Origin: an uncultured Allobaculum sp.
GTDB taxonomy: Bacteria > Bacillota_I > Bacilli_A > Erysipelotrichales > Erysipelotrichaceae
Reading direction: 5' to 3'
Length of the DNA stretch: 64,000 nucleotides
NCBI GenBank assembly: GCA_910579655.1
Contig: CAJTVE010000001.1
Coordinates: 54,349 to 118,348, forward strand
Numbering within the stretch: the stretch's first letter is position 1; each line of letters opens with the position of its first letter. Below the pieces are notes generated by a model, which saw only the letters and a program-made list of their open reading frames with translations, was not told where the DNA came from and did no database searches. This document shows positions 44,501 to 52,262 of the stretch, one piece after another. Position numbers and translations under genes: made by a program.

Positions 44501-47095
44501 AGCCACCAAGCCAAATGGCCGGTGGCTATCGTCAATGAAGACAGTAAGTTCAAATACTTAGATCCACTGACGAAGGAAGGCAACGGCTCTTATCTGACCA
44601 TGCTGCAGGGGTTGAAGACCAGCCAGCGTGCCTGGTGGCTATACAACCGATTTAGATACATGGATGCCAAGTATAACGCAGGGGATGACTTGACGGATGT
44701 CATCACGGTCCGTGGCTATGCAAAAGCAGACATCACAGTCACACCTTACGCAGACATCTATTGCAACATCAAATATGGATCTTACTTAGTAAGTACCCGC
44801 GGTTATAGGAATACTGCTTACACTTTGACCTGCCCGCTTTCCAACGTGAACGACACAGAAATCTACATCTACAGCGCCAGTCAGCTGGCCAGTGTTGGTG
44901 ACCTTTCCGGTTTGAAAGTAGGGTATGCAGACTTTGCTTCAGCTGAAAAACTGCAGGACCTGAAGCTGGGAAGCAGTGCTTCTGGATACACCAATCCGAA
45001 TTTGACGGATCTACACTTAGGAAACAACCGTCTGCTGAAGACGGTAGACTTACGAAACTGCACCAACTTGGCGCAGACTATAGACCTGACGGGATGCAAA
45101 AACGTTGAGGCTATTTATATGGAAGGCACGAAAGTGACCGGTATCAACCTTCCTAACGGTGGGATTATCAGTACGTTGCACCTTCCATCAACTGTGACTA
45201 ACCTGACCATCCGAAACCAGACCAAGCTGCTTCCAGCAGGATTCAGCTTACCGTCTGCCCAGCTGACAACGCTGTGGATTGAGAACACACCATTAGATGT
45301 GAATGCACTGCTTAATCAGGCGGCGGCTGGATGCCGTGTCAGGCTGACTGGAATTCAGATGGAAGCCGCAGATGCCGCAGCCATTGACGCTTTCTACTCT
45401 AAGCTTGATCAGTACACAGGTATTGACGAACAGGGTAACAACCAGCCAACGGCGCAGGTAAGTGGAACCATCCACGTGCCTAACATTCTGGGAAGCCAGG
45501 TAGCAGAGTTCAACGCACGCTATCCGTATATCACCATCAACGCTGACCATATCAGCTGTACTGTGAAGTACTACACATGGGATGGCAAAACACTGCTGCA
45601 TACTGAAACCGTTGTGGACGGCGCGGATGCCACTTACAACGGAACGCCAAGCAGACCGTCAACAGCTCAGTACACCTTCACATTTGCTGGATGGGCACGG
45701 GACCTGAATGGTGCTGTCTGGGCGCAGGCACAGAAGAACGTGACGTCTGACCGTGTCCTGTATGCGGCCTACAACGCAACTGGCCAGAAGTACACTGTCC
45801 GTTTCTACAACGGCAGCACACTTCTGCAGACTGTCCAGAACGTCTTGTATGGCGGAACCGCCTACTACTCTGGTGACACTTCAGAGCTGGTGGATCCAGA
45901 AGGAAGCGGCATGCCCTTTGAAGCGTGGGTTCCAAGTCCAACGAACATTCAGGGAAACTTGTCCGTCTATGCGTCCTATAAATCCCCTGTGGAAGTCGCA
46001 GAGATTACAGACGACTGGGCAACCATTCTGGCCAACGTGCAGAACGGCACGTACAGACAGGTCTACAAAATCGGTAACTACAAACCGCTGGACCTTGGCG
46101 CTGAAGGAACAGTCAACATGCAGATTGTGGCCTTTGACACAGATACCAAAGCATCTGGCGGCATGGCGCCAATTACCTGGCTATCAAAAGAACTGCTGAA
46201 GACCAGCAAGCGCTGGAATCCACAGCTTGTACAGAACACACATCAGGAAGTCACAGCTTCCGGTGCCGGATGGGTTGAAGACACTGAAAACGGCGGCTAT
46301 AAGAGTAATAACCAAGGCCGAGGCGGTACGACTGCTACAGCCACTTTTACGCTCACACCTTCAGCATCCGGCACTCTGAAAATCAGTTATAAAGTTGGAT
46401 CAGAAGGAAACTATGATAAGCTGACAGTCAAAGTTGACGGATCTACTGTGGCCAACGCTATCAGCGGTGACTTAGACTGGGCTGACCATGACGTGACGGT
46501 TACGGCAGGAACGGCTGTTACTGTTCAGGTTTCGTATCAGAAAGACAATTCCGGTGACCAGAACGGGGATACAGCTTATATCAAATGGTCCGGTGTTGCT
46601 GTTACAGTGTCTGCGAATATCCAGAACTGGGAAATCAAGCAGACCATCACAGATAGTTATGGTGAGAATACCGGAACACTGGGCGGATGGGAAAACTGCG
46701 AACTGCGCGCCTACTATAGGGATACTCTGATGCCTTTGATTCCGGCGGCAGTAAGATCTGCGATTGTACCGGTAAGCAAGGTACATACCGCTTACCGCGT
46801 AAAAGAAAGTGACGCTACACAGACGGAGTCCTACCAGCAGACATCAACGGAAACGGTATGGTGTCCTAGCTATCCGGAAATGTACAGCAGCCGGTCAAAT
46901 GGCGGGCTGTATCACACGATATTCCCGGACAACGCATCCCGAATCAAGCAAAAAGTTGGCGCGTCTAGCGCGTCTTGGTCGTGGTTGCGGTCCGCTTTCA
47001 ACCATGGCAATGCACGCAATGTGAACAGCAACGGTTCCTACAGCGGTAGCAATACCTACTATACTGGTGCGCTGGCGCTGGGCTTCTGCACATAA
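41513..47095 (+). CDS. Giant tail adhesin, DGR variable protein with CotH-like and C-type-lectin-like domains
   Basis: 1860 residues; presumed receptor-binding fibre. In order: N-terminal tail-attachment helix (1-100) and Gly9 linker (about 104-112); Ig-like strands (to 405); concanavalin-like region (410-620); CotH kinase-like region (640-1056) with YDFDTALGINNEG and DSRAKNAF; a leucine-rich section (1120-1265); two InlB-type B repeats (1343-1492); and a DUF6273-type C-type lectin fold (1500-1860) that contains an inserted beta domain. Residues 1817-1858 are encoded by the variable repeat. The domain assignments are by eye. Confidence 0.9.
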   Translation: MANINNYISSIRRAIYGEEVRESIVGALQANSVEAQQSTINAQQAVDAAETAIEKVEENDLAIAVMQEGLNEKVDGAYKDDEGFLYLTSNGEVVVGPLGPFAGNGGGGGGGGGSAENNALLSMSNNTGWLFGTFAEGQDCPVSFTWSSLENDIPTGAGSLRIVAGGTNAATMSVEQGTVNLDLKEYLKPGTNAIRLNLTDVYGNQRYINFTIKVVAVSITSNFDASVPLTGTIQYTYIPTGAVAKTVHFKIDGQEKGTQTVSSSGRQQTYLIPAQTHGSHTFEVYFTAVIEGMEVESNHLFYDLICVTDGSQAPIISVGFNRTLVSQYESIVIPYQVYDPTGMTAAVILKEGDTVLNQLTVDRTKQTWTYRVNTAGPHTLTIVSGETTKIISFTATETVVNVKAETADQKLYLSSYGRSNGEANPAQWKYGAISCTFSNFNFISDGWQQDEDGITVLRVAGDARLTIPYQIFASDFRTTGKTIEIELATRDVRNYDAVILSCLSGGRGLTLTGQLATLRSEQSEITMQYKEGDHIRLSFVVSKRNENRLIYVYINGVMSGCVQYPSDDNFAQTSPVGISVGSSDCTVDLYTIRIYDNNLNSDQLLGNWIADTQVGSLMLDRYMHNDVFDDYGNIVIDKLPKDLPYIIWEAEYLPQYKGNKVQVKGSYTDPIDASKSFTFIDAQLDVQGTSSQYYARKNYKQKYKAGFITPQGTVEKYALRTGAIPVDTFTYKADVASSEGANNVELVRLYNDSCPVKTAAMKANSAVRWGIDGFPIVAFFKDTAAGTTTFLGKYNFNNDKGTPEVFGFQDGDESWEILNNTSDRVVFKNDDFTGTAWQGDFEARYPEDNVDTTKLAAMVSWVKSTANNPTKFKNELASHFNVQSSLFYWLFTEQFLMVDSRAKNAFPTYVAADQQWYWLPYDFDTALGINNEGQLVFGYSLEDTDHLEGGVDVFNGQGSIFWNNLRQAFGDELKAMYKELRSTGAWSYEKVSQMFESHQAKWPVAIVNEDSKFKYLDPLTKEGNGSYLTMLQGLKTSQRAWWLYNRFRYMDAKYNAGDDLTDVITVRGYAKADITVTPYADIYCNIKYGSYLVSTRGYRNTAYTLTCPLSNVNDTEIYIYSASQLASVGDLSGLKVGYADFASAEKLQDLKLGSSASGYTNPNLTDLHLGNNRLLKTVDLRNCTNLAQTIDLTGCKNVEAIYMEGTKVTGINLPNGGIISTLHLPSTVTNLTIRNQTKLLPAGFSLPSAQLTTLWIENTPLDVNALLNQAAAGCRVRLTGIQMEAADAAAIDAFYSKLDQYTGIDEQGNNQPTAQVSGTIHVPNILGSQVAEFNARYPYITINADHISCTVKYYTWDGKTLLHTETVVDGADATYNGTPSRPSTAQYTFTFAGWARDLNGAVWAQAQKNVTSDRVLYAAYNATGQKYTVRFYNGSTLLQTVQNVLYGGTAYYSGDTSELVDPEGSGMPFEAWVPSPTNIQGNLSVYASYKSPVEVAEITDDWATILANVQNGTYRQVYKIGNYKPLDLGAEGTVNMQIVAFDTDTKASGGMAPITWLSKELLKTSKRWNPQLVQNTHQEVTASGAGWVEDTENGGYKSNNQGRGGTTATATFTLTPSASGTLKISYKVGSEGNYDKLTVKVDGSTVANAISGDLDWADHDVTVTAGTAVTVQVSYQKDNSGDQNGDTAYIKWSGVAVTVSANIQNWEIKQTITDSYGENTGTLGGWENCELRAYYRDTLMPLIPAAVRSAIVPVSKVHTAYRVKESDATQTESYQQTSTETVWCPSYPEMYSSRSNGGLYHTIFPDNASRIKQKVGASSASWSWLRSAFNHGNARNVNSNGSYSGSNTYYTGALALGFCT
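46962..47086 (+). repeat. DGR variable repeat (VR)
   Basis: 125 bp matching TR at 47627-47751 with constant offset 665 and no gaps. There are 109 identities. Fifteen of the 16 differences fall on TR adenines (changed to T, G or C); one is TR G47645 against VR C46980. The GC-rich, adenine-free end (47065-47083) is identical in both and resembles an initiation-of-mutagenic-homing site. Confidence 0.97.
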
Positions 47096-47099
47096 TCCA

Positions 47100-47149
47100 G
47101 GCGGCGCCAGCCGCCAATCCCCACATGGGCCGGGCTTGTCCCGGCCCAT
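47100..47149 (+). promoter_or_regulatory. Two hairpins just downstream of VR
   Basis: GGCGGC-GCCA-GCCGCC at 47100-47115 and a perfect 10-bp stem ATGGGCCGGG (47125-47134) with CCCGGCCCAT (47140-47149) around CTTGT. No T run follows, so these are not simple terminators. In the Bordetella phage DGR a hairpin just 3' of the VR is needed for efficient homing. Confidence 0.75.
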
Positions 47150-47191
47150 CAAAATGGGATAAAATTTCAGTAGTTTTAGAAAGGGTAAAAG

Positions 47192-47599
47192 ATGTCAGTT
47201 ATCAAAAGTCAAAGGTCTAACAGCCCAGTAGAATTTCTACACACAGCGCGACAGCTTGAAATATACACTATTCAGAAAGCCGTAGGCTTTCCGAAACGGT
47301 ATACTTTTTACGTGTCTCAGCCTTTGGCCAACACTGCTTCCCATATCCACAAGATGGTGAAAATGGGCAATTCCATCTACCCACAGAACCAGCATGAAGT
47401 GCAGATCCGCAGAGACTACTTCTTAAAGGCATTGGCAGAGCTTCAGGCTTTAGTCAGCCAGATTGAAGTAGCAGCACAGCTTTTCCCGATTGACGGGAAT
47501 CAAATGCGGTTCTGGATGGATATGGTGAACAAGGAAGACAGGCTTCTTAGAGCCGTTCTAAAACGAGAAAAGGAAAGGTATAAAAACCTTCCCTTATGA
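47192..47599 (+). CDS. avd: DGR accessory protein Avd
   Basis: 135 residues, almost all helical and basic, consistent with the Avd four-helix bundle that forms a pentamer and brings the reverse transcriptase to TR RNA. Recognisable pattern: FLHTARQLEIYTIQKAVGFPKRYTFYVSQ, then YPQNQHEVQIRRDYFLKALAELQAL. Lies between VR and TR, as in the prototype. AAAGGG precedes the ATG. Confidence 0.92.
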   Translation: MSVIKSQRSNSPVEFLHTARQLEIYTIQKAVGFPKRYTFYVSQPLANTASHIHKMVKMGNSIYPQNQHEVQIRRDYFLKALAELQALVSQIEVAAQLFPIDGNQMRFWMDMVNKEDRLLRAVLKREKERYKNLPL

Positions 47600-47991
47600 T
47601 GATCTACAGGTTAAGTTCTGTAAGTCCGTCTAGCGCGTCTTGGTGGTGGTTGCGGTCCGCTAACAACAATAACAATGCAAACAATGTGAACAGCAACGGT
47701 TCCAACAACAATAACAATACCAACAATACTGGTGCGCTGGCGCTGGGCTACTCTTTGGCCAGACAAAGTAAGCCAATCAGGCTGAAATCCGTGCGGAGTA
47801 GAGAAGGAGAACTTGACCTTTCAGACTACTAAGGTCTGACAAATATCATGGCTGATGGGAAACAGCGGACGCTGCTTGCATGGCAGGATTTGGCAGTCAT
47901 ATCCTGTTTCATGCTGGTTCCCTAACTAGGCTATACGCAACTGCCCGACAGCTGAACGGCCATTATTTTTTCATTTTAGAGGTACCCAGCT
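47600..47991 (+). ncRNA. DGR template RNA region (TR plus spacer)
   Basis: 392 bases between avd and the reverse transcriptase, with TR followed by a 240-base spacer. In the prototype the RNA made here primes itself from the spacer and is copied with adenine errors. A frame from 47596 to 47832 reads through TR but is rich in Asn codons only because of TR's AAY composition. Confidence 0.8.
47627..47751 (+). repeat. DGR template repeat (TR)
   Basis: 125 bp with 38 adenines, arranged as 16 AAC/AAT codons when read in the VR frame. Any change of the first two bases of AAY cannot create a stop codon. Invariant source for VR. Confidence 0.97.
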
Positions 47992-49126
47992 ATGACCAGT
48001 GAAGAAAGACGGGAAGCCCGATACCAGAGACGACAGAAGAAAAGACAGCTGCATAAGCTGTCCAGGACTTGGGAGTATGACTATTTTCCAAGTGTTTTTT
48101 TGCTATGGGAATCTCTACAGGGCCTACAGGAAGTGCCGGCTGGGCGTTGCCTGGAAGGGCAGCACACAGAAATTTATTACTCAGGCGCCACTGGAAGTCT
48201 TCCGGATCTGGGACAATCTGGATAAGAACAGATGGAAGTCTAAAGGCTTCTATGAATTTGACCTATTTGAACGCGGCAAGGCACGCCATATCAAAAGCGT
48301 GACCATGGATGAACGCGTTGTTCAGCGTTGCCTTTGTGACAACGCATTAGTCCCTGTCCTGCAGCCTACCTTTATCTATGATAACGAGGCCAGCACAAAG
48401 GATAAGGGCTACCACTTTGCTATCAGAAGATGTGAAAAACATCTGCATGACCACTACCGCAAGCACGGCCAGAACGGCTATGTGCTGACTTTTGACTTTT
48501 CCAAATTCTTTGATAACGTTGACCATCAGCTTATTGAAGACATTGTCCGTAAAAATTTTACGGACCAGCGCCTGATTGACCTGACGCTTTATCTGGTCCA
48601 TGCCTTTGGTGACAAGGGGCTAGGGCTGGGCAGTCAGGTCAGCCAGACCTTTGCGCTTGCCAGCGCCAACAGATTGGACCACTACTGCAAAGAGGTTCTG
48701 CGGATCCACGGATACGGCCGTTACATGGATGACGGTTACCTTATCAGCGAATCTAAAGAATATCTGCAGTATTGTCTGACTTGTATCCAGCAGATCTGTG
48801 ACCAGCTTCATATCAAGCTGAACACAAAGAAGGCTAGAATTACCAAACTTTCAAAAGGGTTCACCTTTTTAAAGTGCAGATTCTTCCTGACCAGCACAGG
48901 CAAAGTGGTCAAGAAGATCTACAAAGAATCCGTAACCAAAATGAGAAGAAAGCTGAAAAAGCTGTACCCTATGGTAATGAATGGCGTTCTGACTTATCAG
49001 GACGTACAGCAGGCATTTCAAAGCTGGCGTTCATATGCCAGCCACTTTGATGCCTGGCACACCATCAAGAACATGGAAGCATTATTTGATCAGTTGTTCT
49101 TCTCTTACCCTGGCTATCTATTCTAG
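47992..49126 (+). CDS. DGR reverse transcriptase, frameshifted at a T7 run
   Basis: Error-prone reverse transcriptase. The N-terminus is MTSEERREARYQRRQKKRQ from the ATG at 47992 (AGAGGT upstream). The frame must shift +1 at the T7 run 48095-48101 to continue as CYGNLYRAYRKC and the rest; a T6 run would give one 377-residue frame. In the composite, FDFSKFFDNVDH is near residue 168, the DGR motif LGLGSQVSQ (instead of QGxxxSP) near 209, and catalytic YMDD at 244-247. As read, an alternative GTG at 47999 gives the catalytic part with a wrong N-terminus. Confidence 0.93.
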
Positions 49127-49138
49127 TCAGGGTTTTTT
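49107..49138 (+). terminator. Terminator of the DGR cassette
   Basis: A 10-bp stem (49107-49116 with 49124-49133, one G-T pair) with loop TCTATTC and six T. It overlaps the reverse transcriptase stop codon and separates the cassette from the lysis genes. Confidence 0.85.
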
Positions 49139-49155
49139 CATGGAAGGGAGACATC

Positions 49156-49482
49156 ATGAAAATCATTCTTGCAGACGGTTCCGTCATTGACTGCGAATCT
49201 GTGACGCTGGAACCGCACTTTGCTATTGGCTGTCCTGACCGGGCGGCTTTTCTTTCTGTCTGGGACAGGCTCACGCCTGAGAATCTTGACCAGATTGAAA
49301 TCTTCAACGGAAGCGCGTTTGTGGCTGCTTTCAACGCCTGTGAACTGGTTGGGACACAGACTGTCAATAACTATGACGGCAGCTTGATTGGCCACTTCTA
49401 CCTTATCGGTGAGCCTATGGCCAAGACTGATCCGGACTACCAGACGGCTTATACCATCATGACCGGGGAGACTCTGGCATGA
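49156..49482 (+). CDS. Hypothetical tail-associated protein
   Basis: 108 residues, beta-rich, MKIILADGSVIDCESVTLEPHF... with GGAAGGGAG upstream. Stop overlaps the next start. Similar small proteins precede CBM-containing proteins in Firmicutes phages. Function unknown. Confidence 0.7.
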   Translation: MKIILADGSVIDCESVTLEPHFAIGCPDRAAFLSVWDRLTPENLDQIEIFNGSAFVAAFNACELVGTQTVNNYDGSLIGHFYLIGEPMAKTDPDYQTAYTIMTGETLA

Positions 49483-49880
49483 CCGACATTATCGCTAAAG
49501 CCTATGCCTACCGGAAGATGATTGAAGATGCTGCGCAGTATCTTCCGGATGAGAAAGTCCAGGACAGTGTAAGGCTGTTCCCTGTCTGGGACGGCTCTGG
49601 TGTGAGCTATGAAGCTGGAACTAAGGTCAGCTATAACGGCATTGTCTATAAGGTCCTGACAGCCCATGTATCGCAGGCGGGATGGACGCCAACGGCTGCA
49701 CCTTCTCTTTTTGCTGAAGTGCTGACAGATCCGGACAGAATCCTACCTTGGAAACAGCCGGACAGCACCAATCCCTACGCTAAAGGCGATAAGGTCACAC
49801 ACAATGGCTTTACTTGGATTTCAGACGTGGATGGTAACGTGTGGGAACCCAGTGCCTACGGCTGGTCAAAAATTGAGTAG
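49479..49880 (+). CDS. Phage tail protein with carbohydrate-binding (CBM5/12-like) module
   Basis: 133 residues. Helical N-terminus (IAKAYAYRKMIEDAAQYL) resembling XkdX-region proteins. The C-terminal 80 residues contain two small aromatic modules: YEAGTKVSYNGIVYKVLTAH and YAKGDKVTHNGFTWISDVDGNVWEP, typical of chitin/cellulose-binding CBM5/12. Probably binds cell-surface glycans. Confidence 0.82.
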   Translation: MTDIIAKAYAYRKMIEDAAQYLPDEKVQDSVRLFPVWDGSGVSYEAGTKVSYNGIVYKVLTAHVSQAGWTPTAAPSLFAEVLTDPDRILPWKQPDSTNPYAKGDKVTHNGFTWISDVDGNVWEPSAYGWSKIE

Positions 49881-49908
49881 AAGAAGGTAGAAGAAAGAGG
49901 AAAAGAGT

Positions 49909-50364
49909 ATGGAAAAATTTCTTACTGGAAAAGATGTACTGTCCACCATTGGTGGGCTTTTTGGTGGGGTGATTGCTATGGCATTTGGCGGCTGGTCTGA
50001 AGGACTGACCACACTGCTTATCCTTATGATTGTTGATTACCTTTCCGGGCTGGTGGTTGCCGGTCTTTTCCAGGCATCCCCTAAAACGAAAACCGGCGGG
50101 CTGGAAAGCCGCGCGGGCTGGAAAGGTCTGGCCAGAAAGGTGATCACTCTGTTTATCGTTATGGTGGCCTACCGGATTGATGTGGCACTTGGAACCAACT
50201 ATCTTATGAATGCTGCAGTGATTGGTTTCATCATGAACGAGCTGATCAGCCTGGTGGAAAACGCTGGTCTGATGGGTATTCCAATGCCAAAGGCCATCAC
50301 AAAGGCCATTGATATCCTGACCACGAAAGCTGACATTGAAGCATCTGACAAAGCGGAAGACTGA
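49909..50364 (+). CDS. Phage holin (toxin secretion/phage lysis type)
   Basis: 151 residues with three or four hydrophobic segments. VLSTIGGLFGGVIAMAFGG and LLILMIVDYLSGLVVAGLFQ match the Holin_4 (phi-LC3-unlike, Cph1/toxin secretion) family, as does SRAGWKGLARKVITLFIVMVAYRID. Makes the membrane lesion that releases endolysin. A terminator covers its stop. Confidence 0.9.
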   Translation: MEKFLTGKDVLSTIGGLFGGVIAMAFGGWSEGLTTLLILMIVDYLSGLVVAGLFQASPKTKTGGLESRAGWKGLARKVITLFIVMVAYRIDVALGTNYLMNAAVIGFIMNELISLVENAGLMGIPMPKAITKAIDILTTKADIEASDKAED

Positions 50365-50380
50365 AGACCTTCCGCTTTTT
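50351..50380 (+). terminator. Terminator between holin and endolysin
   Basis: AAGCGGAAG (50351-50359) pairs with CTTCCGCTT (50369-50377), followed by TTTT. The stem includes the last holin codons. Some read-through is required for endolysin. Confidence 0.75.
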
Positions 50381-50387
50381 CCTTTCT

Positions 50388-51890
50388 ATGACTCACGAAC
50401 AATTCATTGAAGAAATCGGCGCAGCTGTCCAGCTTCTGGTGCCTGAATACGGCATCATGGTCTGCAGCCCTATCATTGCGCAGGCCATTCTTGAAAGCGC
50501 ATGGGGCACAAGCAACAAAGCACTGTTTCACAATTATTTCGGCTTGAAGTACAGACCGGGCCGCGTGTCCTGTCATTCTGGAACATTCATTGACGGTTCC
50601 AGTGAACAGCTGAAGGATGGCAGTTATGTGCCTATCACGGACCAGTGGTATGCCTTTGAATCCCTGGAAAAAGGCGTTGAAGGCTATCTGCAGTTTATCA
50701 ACACGCCTAACTATCAGGCGCTGAAAGGCGTCACGGATCCGTATGAATATCTGACTGAAATTAAAAAGGCCGGTTATGCAACCAGCCAGAACTACGTCCA
50801 GAACGTCTGGAAAGTCATTCAGGACAACGATTTACAAAGATTTGACACTTTCACGAAAGGACAAAATATCATGGCAAATTCCACTTTAGCGACATACAGA
50901 AATCCAACCAGAAATCATTCTGGCGCAAGAACCCAGAAAATCAGTAAGATCACACCACACGAAATGGCAGCCAATTGGACAGGTAAACAATGCGCAGATT
51001 ACTTTGAATCCTGTGGCCGTACCGGCAGACAGGCTTCCAGTAATTATTGCGTAGGTAATGGCGGTGACATTGCTGTGAGTGTTGATGAAGCAAACCGTGC
51101 CTGGACTTCTAGTTCCGAATGGAATGACCAGCGCGCTGCTACGATTGAAGTATCCAATTCCGTTTGTGGCGGAGACTGGCCCGTAAGCCCTGCTGCTTAT
51201 AATTCGCTGGTAAAGCTGTCTGCGGATATCTGCAAACGTAACGGGATTAACCCGCATTTCACTGGTGGAACTGACGGAACCATTACCATGCATAAGCAGT
51301 TTGCGGCAACGGCTTGCCCTGGCCCTTATCTGGAACACAAGATCCGTACTGGTGACTTTGAGCGTGACGTTAAAGCGGCCATGGGACAGGGTACGGCGAA
51401 ACCAGTATCTAACCAGTTATACCGGATCCGTAAGACATGGGCCGATGTAAAAAGTCAGATTGGCGCCTATAAATCCCTTGAGAACGCAAAGAAGGCGTGT
51501 GGTATTGGCTATTCTGTTTTTGATAAGGATGGCAAAGCAGTCTATACGCCTTCTGGATCTACTGGCAAAAAGTGGGTTCAGGATACTATCCTTAAGGCCG
51601 GTGATAAAGTTATTTCCGTTTCTTGCGGCATTGCGGTTTGGCCAGGAACCAACAACTGCATCAAAGATGATCTAGTATACATTCCAGCACTAGGCGGGGG
51701 GGTTCCACTATCTGACATTGAAGAATCGTCTGATACCGGCGATGGTAAGAAAGATAACTACCTTGCTAATTATAAGGCACGCGTCTTCCTGCTGCAGTGT
51801 ACTGTTACGGCCATTGATACCGCTAAAGATTTGGTTAAGCTGGACCGTGGTTACTGGGTAAAGGCGGGTCCATTAATGGCCCTGCGCTAG
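50388..51890 (+). CDS. Two-domain endolysin (glucosaminidase plus amidase)
   Basis: 500 residues. Residues 1-155 are a FlgJ/GH73-type glucosaminidase (QAILESAWGTS with catalytic Glu36; HNYFGLKYR; YQALKG). Residues 185-330 are an amidase_2-type domain (ISKITPHEMAANWTG; IEVSNS; TMHKQFAATACPGPYL, with a zinc-type His and Cys). The C-terminus has an SPOR-like YRIRKTWADVKSQIGAYKSLENAKKA and a final wall-binding region. No signal peptide, so it needs the holin. Confidence 0.93.
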   Translation: MTHEQFIEEIGAAVQLLVPEYGIMVCSPIIAQAILESAWGTSNKALFHNYFGLKYRPGRVSCHSGTFIDGSSEQLKDGSYVPITDQWYAFESLEKGVEGYLQFINTPNYQALKGVTDPYEYLTEIKKAGYATSQNYVQNVWKVIQDNDLQRFDTFTKGQNIMANSTLATYRNPTRNHSGARTQKISKITPHEMAANWTGKQCADYFESCGRTGRQASSNYCVGNGGDIAVSVDEANRAWTSSSEWNDQRAATIEVSNSVCGGDWPVSPAAYNSLVKLSADICKRNGINPHFTGGTDGTITMHKQFAATACPGPYLEHKIRTGDFERDVKAAMGQGTAKPVSNQLYRIRKTWADVKSQIGAYKSLENAKKACGIGYSVFDKDGKAVYTPSGSTGKKWVQDTILKAGDKVISVSCGIAVWPGTNNCIKDDLVYIPALGGGVPLSDIEESSDTGDGKKDNYLANYKARVFLLQCTVTAIDTAKDLVKLDRGYWVKAGPLMALR

Positions 51891-51910
51891 ACTTAAATCC
51901 CCGAAATTCA

Positions 51911-51968
51911 AGTGTGACCAGATTCAGCCGGTCACAAAAAAGTCACTAAACTGTTCTCAGGTGTGACT
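51911..51968. promoter_or_regulatory. Putative integrase arm-type sites, right end
   Basis: AGTGTGACC (51911-51919), GGTCACA (51930-51936), AGTCACT (51941-51947) and AGGTGTGACT (51959-51968), the same motif as at the left end. Confidence 0.65.
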
Positions 51969-52040
51969 ATGTGGGCTGTTTTTTTTGCATTATGCCTTTA
52001 TTTACCGTATTATTCCGTTGTGGGTAGGCGATTCTTAGAA

Positions 52041-52058
52041 CCTCCTACGCTCCACCAT
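52041..52058. other. attR core
   Basis: Exact copy of the attL core. Upstream phage sequence has no tRNA body, so only the 3' end of tRNA-Ala is present here. Confidence 0.93.
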
Positions 52059-52070
52059 TTTGAAATTAGT

Positions 52071-52100
52071 CTCCAGGTAGCGATGTCTGGAGTTTTTTTT
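52071..52100 (+). terminator. Original terminator of tRNA pair 2, displaced by the prophage
   Basis: CTCCAGGTA (52071-52079) pairs with TGTCTGGAG (52084-52092), then eight T. Similar in sequence to the terminator of pair 1. Confidence 0.9.
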
Positions 52101-52262
52101 ATATTTTGGGCAACGATCTTGTCGAGAATAGAGTCTGAATGGAATCTGCAGAAATGAGGCATAAATCCATCCACACTGAAATTTATTATTTAAATATCGT
52201 TCTTTAGATAAAGCTTTTATCGCAAATCAAGAATAATTTTTTGAAAAAAGTTGAATTTATGT

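Larger units (their letters stand above)
9844..52058. mobile_element. Complete temperate siphovirus-type prophage (about 42.2 kb)
   Basis: Bounded by an 18-bp direct repeat derived from tRNA-Ala. It carries an integrase next to attL, a repressor/Cro switch, replication genes, terminases with HNH, HK97-type head genes, a long-tail module with a 1005-residue tape measure, a DGR, holin and endolysin. All expected modules are present and in canonical order. The only visible lesions are two single-base frameshifts at homopolymers. Confidence 0.95.

Noticed and set aside
47125..47149. Strong hairpin after the adhesin gene as a terminator
   Set aside because: No T run follows; its position after VR fits a DGR homing structure better, though attenuation is not excluded.
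47596..47832. Asn-rich ORF through the template repeat as a protein gene
   Set aside because: Its sequence is explained by TR; no conserved protein features outside it.
47992..48225. Separate 77-residue protein upstream of the reverse transcriptase
   Set aside because: It is the true N-terminus of the reverse transcriptase, cut by the T7 frameshift.
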